NCBI GenBank assembly: GCA_965220985.1
Contig: OZ244854.1
Location: 4,154,001-4,218,000, forward strand
Origin: JAPPHA01 sp965220985
Lineage (GTDB): Bacteria > Pseudomonadota > Alphaproteobacteria > Rhodobacterales > Rhodobacteraceae
Length of the DNA: 64,000 nt
Reading direction: 5' to 3'
Shown: one piece after another, positions 17,698 through 27,108 of the stretch
Layout of the letters: every line of letters starts with the position of its first letter
Position numbering within the stretch: the stretch's first letter is position 1
Notes under the pieces: generated by a model
The model's input: the letters and a program-made list of their open reading frames with translations, nothing else
Database searches by the model: none
Told to the model about the DNA's origin: nothing
Translations under genes and position numbers: made by a program

Positions 17698-18060
17698 TCA
17701 CAGCTCGACGATCGGCTCGAATCCTCCATAGATGATCCGCTTGCCGTCGAATGGCATCGGGTTTGTCTCGGGATTCATCCGATCATCTGTCTTCCAGATC
17801 TCTTCCATCTCTTTCATCGCCGCGTCGCGCGTCGACTTGTCCGGCCATTCAACCCAGGCGAAAACCACGACTTCGTCCTCGGCTGCCTGGACCGCCCGAC
17901 GAAAGTCCGTGACCTTTCCATCGGGGATGTCATCGCCCCAGCACTCGACGACCCGGGTCGCGCCAAGGTCCATGAACACCGTGTCGGCCAGCTTTGCATG
18001 ATCGATGAATTTCTGCCTGTTTGATGCAGGCACTGCACACACGAAACCGTCAACGTACAT
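17698..18060 (-). CDS. DUF1428 family protein (YbaA-like)
   Basis: This 120-residue protein begins MYVDGFVCAVPASNRQKF and contains CWGDDIPDGKVTDFRRAVQA and VVVFAWVEWPDKSTRD, the conserved blocks of DUF1428. The fold is expected to be a ferredoxin-like dimeric alpha-beta barrel; the function is unknown. It is a single gene, downstream of and convergent with the SDR gene. The family call is firm. Confidence 0.88.
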   Translation of the reverse strand: MYVDGFVCAVPASNRQKFIDHAKLADTVFMDLGATRVVECWGDDIPDGKVTDFRRAVQAAEDEVVVFAWVEWPDKSTRDAAMKEMEEIWKTDDRMNPETNPMPFDGKRIIYGGFEPIVEL

Positions 18061-18233
18061 GTTGTCCTCCTCGTATCGACATGGCTGCGATCACGCCGCC
18101 ACCGTTTCGGGCGACCCCGCCACCGCATCAACCATTCTCGAAGGAAAACGCCATTTCAGGCCGACTGCAAGGGCCAGTCGACCGACCACGCATGAAATCG
18201 GACAATCCCTTGGTGGACTGTCCTTGTCGGAAT

Positions 18234-20843
18234 TCACCGTTTGGTGGACCTCCGTCGGGTCCGCGACTTCGTCGTGTTCGCCTTCGCCGCGATCAGCTCG
18301 ATCGCCTTTTCCATCGAAATCCCTGCAGGATCGATGTCCTTGGGGATCGTGACGTTCTTGCGATTCCACTTCAGGTACGGCCCGTAGCGTCCCGGCATGA
18401 CCAGGATCTCGCCTTTGCCCTCAGGATGATCGCCGAGGCTCTTGATCGGCTCGATGCGCGGTCGGCCGCCCCTGCTCGACGCTTTTCTGCGTGCAAGCAG
18501 CTCGACGGCACGATTCATCCCGACATCGAGCGCCTCGAGCGGCTCCGAAAGGTCGGCATAGACCCGCCGTCCCCCGGACGACTTCTCGCTCGATGGCGGG
18601 GTCCACATGACATAAGGCCCTCTCGGCCCGATCCCAGCGCGGACCTCGCCGCCGTCGGGATGCTCGCCGACGAGCCGGGGTAGCGAAAGAAACCCGAGCG
18701 CCAGTGCAAGATCGACCGATTCGGCAGGGATCGATGCGGGCACCGATGATGTCTGAGGGCGCGGACCGCCTTCGGTCCTCTCGCCGCGCTGCACGAACAG
18801 TCCGAAGCGACCGTTCTTCAAGGTCACGGGCAATCCGTCGTCGTCGTGACCCAGCAGGAGTCCGCCATTGGGGAGTTCGGTTGCCCCGGAGTTCCCGTTT
18901 GCCGCCCTGGAAAACAGCGGGCGCGTGTACCGGCACTCGGGGTATCCCGAGCAGCCGATGAAACCGCTCCCGCCCTTGGCCATGCGAATGGACAATCGAC
19001 CGGCCTTGCACTCGGGGCACAGCCGACCGTCGCCATTGCCGGACGTGCCCGGAAACGCCAGCGGCGCCAGCGCGTCGCTGATGCCATCGAAGATGTCGGC
19101 AAAATCGAGGTCCTTTGCCGTGCCCACCGTTTGCGAGAAATCAGACCAGAACTCGCCGAGGACCGACTTGTAGGCAACCTGGCCTGCCGAGATCGAATCC
19201 AGGCGCTCCTCGAGACCCGCAGTGTAGTCGAAATTGACGTACTGGCGAAAATGGCCTTTGAGGAATTCGGTCGTCAGAATGCCAACTTCTTCCGCATGGA
19301 GAACGTTCTTTTCCTTGCGGACGTAGTTTCGCTCCTGGATGGTCGCGACAATCGACGCGTAGGTCGAGGGGCGTCCCACGCCGAGTTCGACCATCTTCTT
19401 GACGAGCATGGCTTCCGAATAGCGCGGCGGCGGCTTCGTGAAATGCTGTTCGGGCTTGACCTCGCCACAGGCCAGGGCCTCGCCTTCTTCCAGCTTCGGC
19501 AGGCGCTGGTCGGCCTTGTCGCCGCCTTGACCGCCACCGTTCGGGGAAAAATCGTCGTCTGCCTTGCTGTCGGCGTCGCGTCCCTCCTCGTAGATCTTGA
19601 GGAATCCGTCGAACCGCAGAACCTGACCTGTTGCACGCAACCCGGTCAGATCGTCTGACGAGAGGATGTCAACCGTCGTGCGATCCAACTGCGCCGGGGA
19701 CATCTGGCTTGCAAGCGTCCGTTTCCAGACGAGATCGTAGACCTTGGCTTCATCAGGGGGCAGGCTCGCAAGGCGGGACGGATGCATCGAGAGATTGGTT
19801 GGGCGGATGCACTCGTGAGCTTCCTGGGCATTCTTCGCCTTGTTCCTGTACTTCGGCGCCGATTTTGGCAGGTATGCGGTTCCGAAGTCCTCAAGAATGA
19901 TCTTGCGGGCTTGCGTGACGGCCTCGGGCGCCATGTGAATCCCGTCCGTTCGCATGTAGGTGATGTGCCCCGCCTCGTAGAGCTTCTGGGCGGCGCTCAT
20001 CGTGCGACGCGTGCCGAACCGGAACTTTCGGCTGGCTTCCTGCTGCAGCGTCGACGTGATCAGGGGTACGGGCGGCCTGCGTGACACTGTCTTCTGTTCG
20101 ATGCTGTCGATGCGAAGCGACGCGTCTCGAACACTCTGCGCGGCAGCTTCCGCCGCTTCCTGATTGCCGAGGTCGAACTTGCCGAGCTTCTTCCCGTTCA
20201 GCACGGTCAGGCGGGCGTCGAATTTCGCCCCCTTCGGGTTCGCGAGTTCGGCGGTCACCGTCCAGAACTCCCGAGGCTCGAAGGTGAGGATCTCGAGTTC
20301 CCGTTCGGCAACCAGTCGCAGGCAGACGGACTGGACCCTCCCCGCCGACCGCGCGCCGCGCAGCTTTCGCCACAGAACCGGCGAGAGGTGGAATCCCACA
20401 AGGTAGTCGAGGGCGCGCCGAGCGAGATAGGCATCGACAAGATCCATGTCGAGGTCTCGCGGGTCGCTGAATGCCGCCTGAACGGCATCTTTTGTCACAG
20501 CGTTGAAGGACACGCGCTTGACAACCGTGTTCGACTTGATCGCGCGCCTTTTCTTCAACACTTCCTTGAGGTGCCAGCTGATTGCCTCGCCTTCCCGGTC
20601 CGGGTCGGTCGCAAGAAACAGCTGCTGATCCGTTTCGAGGGCGTCGGAAATGGCGCGGAGGTGCTTGCTGGAGTCACGCCCGACTTCCCACTTCATCTCG
20701 AATTCGTTGTCCGGATCGACCGAGCCGTCCTTTTCCTTCAGGTCACGAACATGCCCGAACGAGGCGAGGATTTGGTAGTCCTTGCCTATGAACTTTCCGA
20801 TGGTCTTGGCTTTTGCCGGAGATTCGACAACGACGACTGGCAT
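18234..20843 (-). CDS. topA: DNA topoisomerase I
   Basis: This type IA topoisomerase of 869 residues relaxes negative supercoils. It has an N-terminal Toprim domain (VVVESPAKAKTIGKF, then TDPDREGEAISWHL), the catalytic tyrosine in ITYMRTDGIHM (about residue 300), one four-cysteine zinc ribbon (CPECKAG...CSGYPECRYTRP) near residue 635, then Topo C-terminal repeats and a basic tail (TKSRTRRRSTKR). The frame opens seven codons earlier, but AGGAG lies seven bases before ATG 20843 and the family N-terminus starts there. Confidence 0.97.
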   Translation of the reverse strand: MPVVVVESPAKAKTIGKFIGKDYQILASFGHVRDLKEKDGSVDPDNEFEMKWEVGRDSSKHLRAISDALETDQQLFLATDPDREGEAISWHLKEVLKKRRAIKSNTVVKRVSFNAVTKDAVQAAFSDPRDLDMDLVDAYLARRALDYLVGFHLSPVLWRKLRGARSAGRVQSVCLRLVAERELEILTFEPREFWTVTAELANPKGAKFDARLTVLNGKKLGKFDLGNQEAAEAAAQSVRDASLRIDSIEQKTVSRRPPVPLITSTLQQEASRKFRFGTRRTMSAAQKLYEAGHITYMRTDGIHMAPEAVTQARKIILEDFGTAYLPKSAPKYRNKAKNAQEAHECIRPTNLSMHPSRLASLPPDEAKVYDLVWKRTLASQMSPAQLDRTTVDILSSDDLTGLRATGQVLRFDGFLKIYEEGRDADSKADDDFSPNGGGQGGDKADQRLPKLEEGEALACGEVKPEQHFTKPPPRYSEAMLVKKMVELGVGRPSTYASIVATIQERNYVRKEKNVLHAEEVGILTTEFLKGHFRQYVNFDYTAGLEERLDSISAGQVAYKSVLGEFWSDFSQTVGTAKDLDFADIFDGISDALAPLAFPGTSGNGDGRLCPECKAGRLSIRMAKGGSGFIGCSGYPECRYTRPLFSRAANGNSGATELPNGGLLLGHDDDGLPVTLKNGRFGLFVQRGERTEGGPRPQTSSVPASIPAESVDLALALGFLSLPRLVGEHPDGGEVRAGIGPRGPYVMWTPPSSEKSSGGRRVYADLSEPLEALDVGMNRAVELLARRKASSRGGRPRIEPIKSLGDHPEGKGEILVMPGRYGPYLKWNRKNVTIPKDIDPAGISMEKAIELIAAKANTTKSRTRRRSTKR

Positions 20844-21241
20844 GCGGAGACTCCTGTTCGACAAACTGGCCGCAGCAACGATTCAGAACCGTAGATAGTT
20901 GTTCTTGCCGACCCGACTTGTCAATGATTCGGCAAATCACGAATGCGAAATCAGCGACGGGCGATCGATTCCGGACAGTCCAGACCTGCAGGTATCCGGC
21001 CAGCGCGACCGTCGGATCCGTGACGCTCACCCGGCCAAGAAACCGACGAAACAGGTCCGCTGGCATCCGAGACAAGATGCTGCCGAACCTGACCCCATCA
21101 CGCCCGATCAATCGGGAGGGCGTGGTGCCGCGCTAAAACCAATCAAAATGCCAACGCCAAGGTGCGAGCGAGCGCAAGGCGCTCGCCATTTCGTCGGCCA
21201 GCGCCCGCAGTCTCAGCTATCGGGACGGCTCTCTTTGCAGC
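20844..21241. other. Intergenic stretch upstream of topA
   Basis: About 400 bases between two minus-strand units. It should contain the topA promoter. A 178-codon plus-strand frame crosses into the FAD-subunit gene and gives an Arg/Pro/Gln-rich product without domains; I do not call it. Often dprA lies here in relatives, but it is absent. Confidence 0.45.
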
Positions 21242-22024
21242 CTAACAGGCAGCGACGGCCCGGCGCGTCAGCACCTCGACCAGATTGGCGCGGTAGGCCG
21301 GTGTCGCATGAAGATCAGCAATCATTCCGTCGGACGAAATCGTCACCCCGTCGAGCGCCGAGACCGAAAAATCGTTCGACAACGCCGTCTCGGCGGCACC
21401 CCAACGCATCACGCCGCCATCCGATGCCCCAGTGACGGCAACCCGGACCCCGCCAGCGAAGCGGGCGACAAAAACGCCCACCAGCGCGAAACGAGATGCC
21501 GGCTGCAGAAACTTTTCGTAGGCCGCCGCCTGCGGTATCGGAAAACGGACCTCGGTGATGATTTCGTCATCCTCCAATGCCGTCTCGAACAGACCGGTGA
21601 AATAGTCGTCGCTGCCGATCGTTCGGGTCGTCGTGACAATTTCGGCCCCCGACGCCAGAACGGCAGCGGGATAGCACGCAGACGGATCGTTGTTCGCGAG
21701 CGATCCGCCGATCGTTCCGCGATTCCGCACTGCGCGATCACCGATCCTGCCGGCCAGCGCTGCCAGCGCCGGATAGGCGCCGCCGCCATCGGCAACCTCG
21801 GAATGGGTCGTCATGGCGCCGATGCACAGCCGTCCCGAGTCATCGGTGCAGATCCCGCTCAACTGCTCGACCCTGCCAAGGCTGACAACGGCCTCGGGGC
21901 TGTTCAGCCCCAGTTTCATGGCAGCAAGCAAGGTCTGACCGCCGGCGCAGATCACGCCACCGTCGGATACGGCTGCAGCCGCGTCGGAAAGACTCGTCGG
22001 CTGCTTGAATTCGAAACCCATCAT
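21242..22024 (-). CDS. Molybdenum hydroxylase FAD-binding subunit (CoxM-like)
   Basis: This 260-residue FAD subunit belongs to the xanthine dehydrogenase/CO dehydrogenase family. FAD-binding motifs are visible: AGGQTLLAAMK (residues 31-41) and the TIGGSLANNDPSACYP block. A long frame runs upstream inside the neighbouring gene, but the homology begins at MMGFEFKQPTSL and that ATG overlaps the stop of the large-subunit gene (ATGA). It passes electrons from the molybdenum and iron-sulfur subunits to an acceptor. Third gene of the S-L-M operon. Confidence 0.93.
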   Translation of the reverse strand: MMGFEFKQPTSLSDAAAAVSDGGVICAGGQTLLAAMKLGLNSPEAVVSLGRVEQLSGICTDDSGRLCIGAMTTHSEVADGGGAYPALAALAGRIGDRAVRNRGTIGGSLANNDPSACYPAAVLASGAEIVTTTRTIGSDDYFTGLFETALEDDEIITEVRFPIPQAAAYEKFLQPASRFALVGVFVARFAGGVRVAVTGASDGGVMRWGAAETALSNDFSVSALDGVTISSDGMIADLHATPAYRANLVEVLTRRAVAAC

Positions 22025-24411
22025 TGCCCAGTTCCTCCACGTGACTCGTTGATTGCCGTCCAGACAGCGCATGGCGTGAGCGGCATGTCGATGTGTTCGA
22101 CCTGATGTCCGCCCGACTGCAATGCATCGATGACCGCGTTGACCACTGTCGGGGGCGAACCGATCGCTCCGGCCTCGCCGCAACCCTTCACCCCAAGCGG
22201 ATTGTGGGTGCAAGGCGTCTGACACGAGTGATCCACGACAAAGTTCGGCAAGTCGTCCGCCCGAGGCATGGCGTAATCCATGTAATTCCCCGACAGTAGC
22301 TGTCCGTCGTCGTCGTAGATGGCGTGCTCCATCAGCGCCTGGCCGATTCCCTGTGCCAGCCCGCCGTGGACCTGACCGTCGACAACCATCGGATTGATGA
22401 TGTTGCCAAAGTCGTCGGCAGCGGCGAACGAGCAGACCTCGACCTTGCCGGTGTCGGGGTCCACCTCGACTTCGCAGGCATAGGCTCCAGCCGGGAAGGT
22501 GAAGTTCGCCGGGTCGTAGAACGCCGTCTCCTCGAGCCCCGGTTCGATCTGATCGATCGGATAGTTGTGAGGGACATAGGCCGCGAGGCAAACGTCGCCC
22601 CACGCAACGGACTTGTCAGTGCCGGCGATGGTGAATTCGCCATTGGCGAATTCCACGTCGACCTCCGATGCCTCGAGCAGGTGTGCCGCGATCTTCTTCG
22701 CCTTCGCCGTCACCTTGTCGACCGCGCGGACAATCGCCGATCCTCCGACCGCGATCGAACGCGAACCGTAGGTTCCCATGCCCATCGGCGTCGTTCCGGT
22801 ATCGCCGTGCATGATGGCAACGTTTCCGGCATCGATGCCAAGCTGTTCGGCCACGACCTGGGCGAAGGTGGTTTCGTGGCCCTGCCCATGGCTGTGACAG
22901 CCAGTGAACACGCTGACGGAACCCGTCGCGTTGACCCGCACCGTGCAGCTCTCGTAGAGACCTGCGCGGGCGCCAAGCGCTCCCACAAGGGCGGATGGCG
23001 CGATGCCGCATGCCTCGATGTAGCAGGCGATCCCGAGCCCTCGCAGCTTGTTGCGGCTTTCGCTCTCGGCCTTTCGCGCGGCGAATCCTGCCGTGTCGGC
23101 AATCTCCTCGAGCCGGTCCATCGTCGCTTCGTAGTCGCCCGTGTCGTACTCGAGAGCCACCGGCGTCGCGTAAGGGAACTGGTCCTTGCCGATGAAATTG
23201 CGCCGTCGCAGTTCGACCGGACACATCCCGAGTTCGCGCGCTGCCTTGTCGATGACCCGTTCGATCTGGAAGGTCGCCTCCGGACGCCCCGCGCCCCGAT
23301 AGGCATCGACCGGCACCGTGTTCGTGAACACCGCCCTGACGTTCACGTAGATGAGCGGGGTAGTGTAGTTGCCCGCCATCAGTGTGCCGTGCAGATAGGT
23401 CGGCACGCAAGGCGCGAAGGTGCTGAGATAGGCGCCCATGTTGGCAAGCGTGTTCGTGCGAATCGCCTGGAAGTTGCCATCCTTGTCGAGCGCCAAATCG
23501 ATACGCGTCACGTGATCCCGACCGTGAGCATCGGTGATGAACGCCTCGGTCCGCTCCGACGTCCACTTGACCGGACGGTTGATCGCCTTTGATGCAAAGG
23601 TGCAGAAAGCCTCTTCGGCATAGTGGTAGATCTTGGACCCGAAGCCGCCGCCGACGTCCGGTGCGACCACCCGAAGCTTGTGCTCCGGAATTCCGAGCAC
23701 GAACGCCCCCATCAGAAGTCGAATGACGTGCGGGTTCTGGCTCGTCGTGTAGAGCGTGTGCTCATCGGACGCCGCATTGTAGTCGCCGACCGCTGCTCGC
23801 GGTTCCATCGGGTTGGCAACCAGGCGATTGTTCGTCAGTTCGAGCGTCGTCACGTGGTGCGCGCTTTCGATCGCCGCATCGACAGCCTCGCGATTGTCTT
23901 CGATGAAACCCCAGTCGTAGCAGAGGTTGGACGACAACTCGTCGTGAACCTGGGTCGCGCCGTCTTCAAGCGCCGCCTGCATGTCGATGACAGCCGGCAG
24001 TTCCTCGATCTCGACGTCGATCAACTCGGCGGCTTCGCGAGCGCCATCAAGCGTTTCCGCGACGATCGCGGCAATCGGATCGCCAACGTGGCGAACCTTG
24101 CCCTGGGCCAGAACCGGGTGCGGCGGTTCCTGCATCGGTTCGCCGAAGCGGTCCGTGACGCACCATCCGCACGGCAATCCTCCAACGCCTTCAAAATCCT
24201 TTCCCGTGAATACCTTGATCACGCCTTCGGTTGCTTCTGCTTCTGACGCATCAAGGCTGACAATCCGCCCGTGAGCGACTTGCGATCGCAAGAAATAGAC
24301 GTAGGCCTGTCCTGCAACGTTGATATCGTCGGTGTATCTGCCCTTTCCGGTCAGAAAGCGAATGTCTTCGCGGCGCTTGGTGGCTGCGCCAATTCCATCG
24401 TCTTTCGGCAT
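22021..24411 (-). CDS. Molybdenum hydroxylase large subunit, form-II CoxL-like
   Basis: This 796-residue subunit binds the molybdenum cofactor. It has DDINVAGQAYVYFLRS near the N-terminus, VAPDVGGGFGSK, the active-site loop AYRGAGRPE near residue 360, and VKGCGEAGAIGSPP with the catalytic Glu near the C-terminus. True form-I CO dehydrogenases carry AYxCSFR, so the AYRGAGR loop marks form II, for which CO oxidation is unproven. The substrate may be an aldehyde or heterocycle. GGAGG sits seven bases before the ATG. Confidence 0.93.
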   Translation of the reverse strand: MPKDDGIGAATKRREDIRFLTGKGRYTDDINVAGQAYVYFLRSQVAHGRIVSLDASEAEATEGVIKVFTGKDFEGVGGLPCGWCVTDRFGEPMQEPPHPVLAQGKVRHVGDPIAAIVAETLDGAREAAELIDVEIEELPAVIDMQAALEDGATQVHDELSSNLCYDWGFIEDNREAVDAAIESAHHVTTLELTNNRLVANPMEPRAAVGDYNAASDEHTLYTTSQNPHVIRLLMGAFVLGIPEHKLRVVAPDVGGGFGSKIYHYAEEAFCTFASKAINRPVKWTSERTEAFITDAHGRDHVTRIDLALDKDGNFQAIRTNTLANMGAYLSTFAPCVPTYLHGTLMAGNYTTPLIYVNVRAVFTNTVPVDAYRGAGRPEATFQIERVIDKAARELGMCPVELRRRNFIGKDQFPYATPVALEYDTGDYEATMDRLEEIADTAGFAARKAESESRNKLRGLGIACYIEACGIAPSALVGALGARAGLYESCTVRVNATGSVSVFTGCHSHGQGHETTFAQVVAEQLGIDAGNVAIMHGDTGTTPMGMGTYGSRSIAVGGSAIVRAVDKVTAKAKKIAAHLLEASEVDVEFANGEFTIAGTDKSVAWGDVCLAAYVPHNYPIDQIEPGLEETAFYDPANFTFPAGAYACEVEVDPDTGKVEVCSFAAADDFGNIINPMVVDGQVHGGLAQGIGQALMEHAIYDDDGQLLSGNYMDYAMPRADDLPNFVVDHSCQTPCTHNPLGVKGCGEAGAIGSPPTVVNAVIDALQSGGHQVEHIDMPLTPCAVWTAINESRGGTGQ

Positions 24412-24444
24412 GTCCGTTCCTCCTCGTGCCAGTGGTGCGCGGGC

Positions 24445-24909
24445 TCAGTTCATCGCCGCCGCCGCTGACCGTATCGCTTTCACAATGTTGTGATAGCCGG
24501 TGCAGCGACACATGTTTCCTTCGAGGGACTGTCTGATCTCGCCCTCGCTCGGGTCCGGGTTCCTGTCCAGCAGTTCTGCTGCCGTCATGACCATGCCGGG
24601 CGTGCAGAATCCGCACTGAAGACCGTGATGGTCCTGAAAGGCCTGTTGCACGACCCCGAGCGACCCGTCCTCGTTCGCCATGCCTTCGATCGTCTTGACG
24701 TTGCAGCCTCCCGCTTCGGCGGCCAGCATTGAACAAGACTTGACGGCCTTCCCGTCGACATGAACCACGCAAGCCCCGCATTGCGACGTGTCGCAACCGA
24801 CATGGGTGCCTGTCAGGCCGAGGTGATCTCTGAGAAACTGGACAAGAAGCGTTCGGCCCTCGACATGTCCGCTCACGTCGCGGCCGTTTACGTTCATGGA
24901 AATGTTCAT
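24445..24909 (-). CDS. Molybdenum hydroxylase [2Fe-2S] subunit (CoxS-like)
   Basis: This 154-residue small subunit has two [2Fe-2S] clusters. The N-terminal plant-ferredoxin-like domain holds CDTSQCGACVVHVDG plus a later Cys (KSC); the C-terminal helical domain holds CGFCTPGMVM and CRCTGYHNIV. It is the first gene of the operon, 33 bases before the large subunit. A GGAGG lies 12 bases before the ATG, with a triplet ATC repeat between. An inverted repeat at 24977-25001 may be its operator. Confidence 0.94.
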   Translation of the reverse strand: MNISMNVNGRDVSGHVEGRTLLVQFLRDHLGLTGTHVGCDTSQCGACVVHVDGKAVKSCSMLAAEAGGCNVKTIEGMANEDGSLGVVQQAFQDHHGLQCGFCTPGMVMTAAELLDRNPDPSEGEIRQSLEGNMCRCTGYHNIVKAIRSAAAAMN

Positions 24910-24976
24910 GATGATGATGATCCTCCTTGGGCACGAAGCGCAGACTACGCGTGTCCTGGCCGCAGTGCCGAATCCA

Positions 24977-25001
24977 TGGTCACATTATCGTGTTGTGACC
25001 A
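24977..25001. promoter_or_regulatory. Inverted repeat TGGTCACA-N9-TGTGACCA upstream of the molybdenum hydroxylase operon
   Basis: Two perfect 8-base arms are separated by nine bases, centred about 80 bases upstream of the first operon gene. Arm length and spacing are typical of a dimeric regulator site. No regulator gene is adjacent; the family that binds it is unknown. Confidence 0.45.
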
Positions 25002-25206
25002 AGTGTCGCCATACGACGCCATGAATGTCAACTGTTCGCGGCAATTCGTTGTGCCATTCTCGGGAAGCTCGTGTCGAAATCGACGGCGCCATGGTTCGAC
25101 CCCGCGAGACGATTCATTGAATTCGAAACGGGGGGGAGCCGTCCATCCTCGTATGGCTTCCCTGCAAATCACCGAGTTGCCGCAACGCAACGCAACGCAG
25201 TGCCCG

Positions 25207-25761
25207 TCATGTCTCGAGGCTTTCTGCAAGCTGGAGCGCTCTGTCAATGTGGTCCCTCGTTATGTACGGGACGAAGCCGAGACGGTCGCCTGCATCGAGG
25301 CTCGCCTGATAGGATTTCAGCCGATCGACATCCCCAGTCAGCGCCAATGCAGCGAAGTGCTTGATTGGGAGCGTCCCGCGCGAATTCGTCGGCAACGCGG
25401 CATGCTCGCGAAGCGCCTCGTCGAGATCTTGCTCCCGTGCCCATGCGATCACTATTTCCGACCCTTGCCGGACGTGCTGTTCGAGAATTTCCGGGACAGT
25501 GATGCTGGGAAAGCACCGAGTCGTGACCGACGGATAGATCCATGCGTCGCTGTCTCCGATCTCTGCGCAAACGCGAGAAAAAACGCTTTCCCGGACCGAC
25601 GGAATCAATATCAGCCATTGTTCGTCTGGCGGATGCTTCAGGCTGTACCAAATACTGACAGTTCGATCTGGCAGCCTGTATTCCGCGACCCTGTCTCCAT
25701 CAACCCGTGACAACTCCCATCCAAGCGACTTGAGAATGTCCGCCACATGGCCGATCTTCAT
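25207..25761 (-). CDS. Unknown protein coupled to a PAAR-like gene
   Basis: This 184-residue soluble protein has no signal peptide or membrane segment: MKIGHVADILKSLGW at the start, AEYRLPDRTVSIWYSLK in the middle and an alpha-helical end (RDHIDRALQLAESLET). I do not recognise the family with confidence. The frame could begin seven codons earlier, but ATG 25761 overlaps the stop of the PAAR-like gene (ATGA), a strong sign of coupled translation. Position suggests a chaperone, cargo or immunity partner of the PAAR-like protein; this is inference only. Confidence 0.65.
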   Translation of the reverse strand: MKIGHVADILKSLGWELSRVDGDRVAEYRLPDRTVSIWYSLKHPPDEQWLILIPSVRESVFSRVCAEIGDSDAWIYPSVTTRCFPSITVPEILEQHVRQGSEIVIAWAREQDLDEALREHAALPTNSRGTLPIKHFAALALTGDVDRLKSYQASLDAGDRLGFVPYITRDHIDRALQLAESLET

Positions 25762-26021
25762 TCGCCCGCACCTCCATTGCAATTCTGCTTGATCGGATGC
25801 TCGCCGGGAATCCCTGCTTGCGCAAGGGGAACTTTGGTCCCTGTCGTCATGGCAGAAGGAATGTGGTCCCGTTCAGATGCGCATTCCGCAAGAAAGCCCT
25901 TGCCCTGGCAGAGGGCCGGCTGTCGCTTCACATCGCGTCGGCACGAACGGGCCGGGTGGCACGCGTGGCCAGTGATCGCTTCAGCGCCGCAGTCTGCGAT
26001 GGCAACAGCGAAGATCGTCAT
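25758..26021 (-). CDS. Small PAAR-like protein
   Basis: This 87-residue protein resembles PAAR proteins, the sharp tip of type VI secretion spikes. It has an early ADCG, the GHACHPAR block, a DVKRQPALCQGKG strand corresponding to the usual D-V-x-V-N-G-x-P-A repeat, MTTGTKVPL, and a C-terminal GEHPIKQNCNGGAG. The Cys/His residues could bind the apical metal ion. The frame is open 50 codons upstream, but resemblance starts at MTIFAVAIADCG. No other type VI gene is in the window. The call rests on motif pattern alone. Confidence 0.55.
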   Translation of the reverse strand: MTIFAVAIADCGAEAITGHACHPARSCRRDVKRQPALCQGKGFLAECASERDHIPSAMTTGTKVPLAQAGIPGEHPIKQNCNGGAGE

Positions 26022-26217
26022 GCCGCGTTTCGATTCATCAACACCTTCCAAACGAGGAAACTTCTCAGCCGTCTGAAACGGGCGACAAAATCCCGCAGTC
26101 GCACATTGACCCAAAGGTGACAGCCGCTGAACCCGTTCGACGCAATGGACACCGACGGGCAGTCGTGGCAATCAGCCGTACCAACCGTCATCCGAAATCT
26201 TCGAGAAAGAGAATCAC

Positions 26218-26643
26218 ATGATCGGTCGACTCAATCATGTTGCCATCGCGGTTCCGGATCTCGACGAGGCTTCGGCGCGCTACCGAGACATGCTCGGCGC
26301 AACGGTCGGACCTCCTGTCGAACAGCCCGATCACGGCGTCACGGTCGTGTTCATCGAAGTCGAGAACACGAAGATCGAACTGCTGTACCCGCTCGGCGAG
26401 GATTCCCCGATCAGCAAGTTCCTCGAACGCAATCCCAAGGGCGGCATCCATCACATGTGCTTCGAGGTCGACGACATTCATGCCGCACGCGACAAGCTCG
26501 TCACGGAAGGCGCCCGAATACTCGGCCCCAGCGAACCCAAGATCGGGGCTCACGGGCTGCCGGTGCTGTTCCTCCACCCGGCAGATTTCAATGGGACCCT
26601 GATCGAACTGGAACAAAAGCCCGGCGCTGCCTCCGATGGCTGA
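26218..26643 (+). CDS. mce: Methylmalonyl-CoA epimerase
   Basis: This 141-residue enzyme of the vicinal-oxygen-chelate fold interconverts (S)- and (R)-methylmalonyl-CoA in propionyl-CoA catabolism. It has LNHVAIAVPDLDEA with the first metal-binding His, the ENTKIELLYPLGEDSPI block, GGIHHMCFEVDDI with the second His, and the C-terminal GTLIELEQ with the metal-binding Glu. Length is normal. The following gene encodes a DUF1467 protein, a pairing common in alphaproteobacteria. Confidence 0.96.
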   Translation: MIGRLNHVAIAVPDLDEASARYRDMLGATVGPPVEQPDHGVTVVFIEVENTKIELLYPLGEDSPISKFLERNPKGGIHHMCFEVDDIHAARDKLVTEGARILGPSEPKIGAHGLPVLFLHPADFNGTLIELEQKPGAASDG

Positions 26644-26760
26644 TCGAATGAAATCCGATCCGATGCCGAATTCGCGGCGTTGCCGAGCGACGAGACCATC
26701 GGTGCTGCATGTCGCCGTGTTGCCGCCCGTGAAGCTCGATCATCATGAAGGGACATTGCG

Positions 26761-27051
26761 ATGACGATCGCTGGCGCACTCGTGCTGTTTTGCGTGATCT
26801 GGTTCATGATTCTGTTCATCGTCTTGCCGCAGCGAATCCGGACGCAGGGCGAGGACGGGCACGCGGTCGCGGGAACGCCTGAATCGGCTCCCGTCGATCC
26901 GATGCTCAAGCAAAAAGTGAAGACAGTGACCATCTATGCCGTTCTGGTCTGGGTGCCTGCCTGCATCGTGATCGCGTCAGGTCTGATATCCCCCGACGAC
27001 ATCAATCTGTTTCGCTCTTTCGGATCCCCGACCGCCAACGACGGCTACTGA
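26761..27051 (+). CDS. DUF1467 family membrane protein
   Basis: This 96-residue protein has two transmembrane helices (about residues 4-23 and 57-77). The first contains WFMILFIVLPQRIRTQGE, diagnostic of DUF1467. The linker is polar. Function is unknown; genes of this family are conserved downstream of mce in alphaproteobacteria, and here it follows mce by 117 bases on the same strand. Confidence 0.9.
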   Translation: MTIAGALVLFCVIWFMILFIVLPQRIRTQGEDGHAVAGTPESAPVDPMLKQKVKTVTIYAVLVWVPACIVIASGLISPDDINLFRSFGSPTANDGY

Positions 27052-27108
27052 CCCGCTCACGACTTGATCGTCGCCCGACGACCCTGCCCGACGACGCCCT
27101 CTCAACGC

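Noticed and set aside
22021..24411. Annotation as true carbon monoxide dehydrogenase large subunit
   Set aside because: The active-site loop is AYRGAGR, not AYxCSFR, so CO oxidation is not supported.
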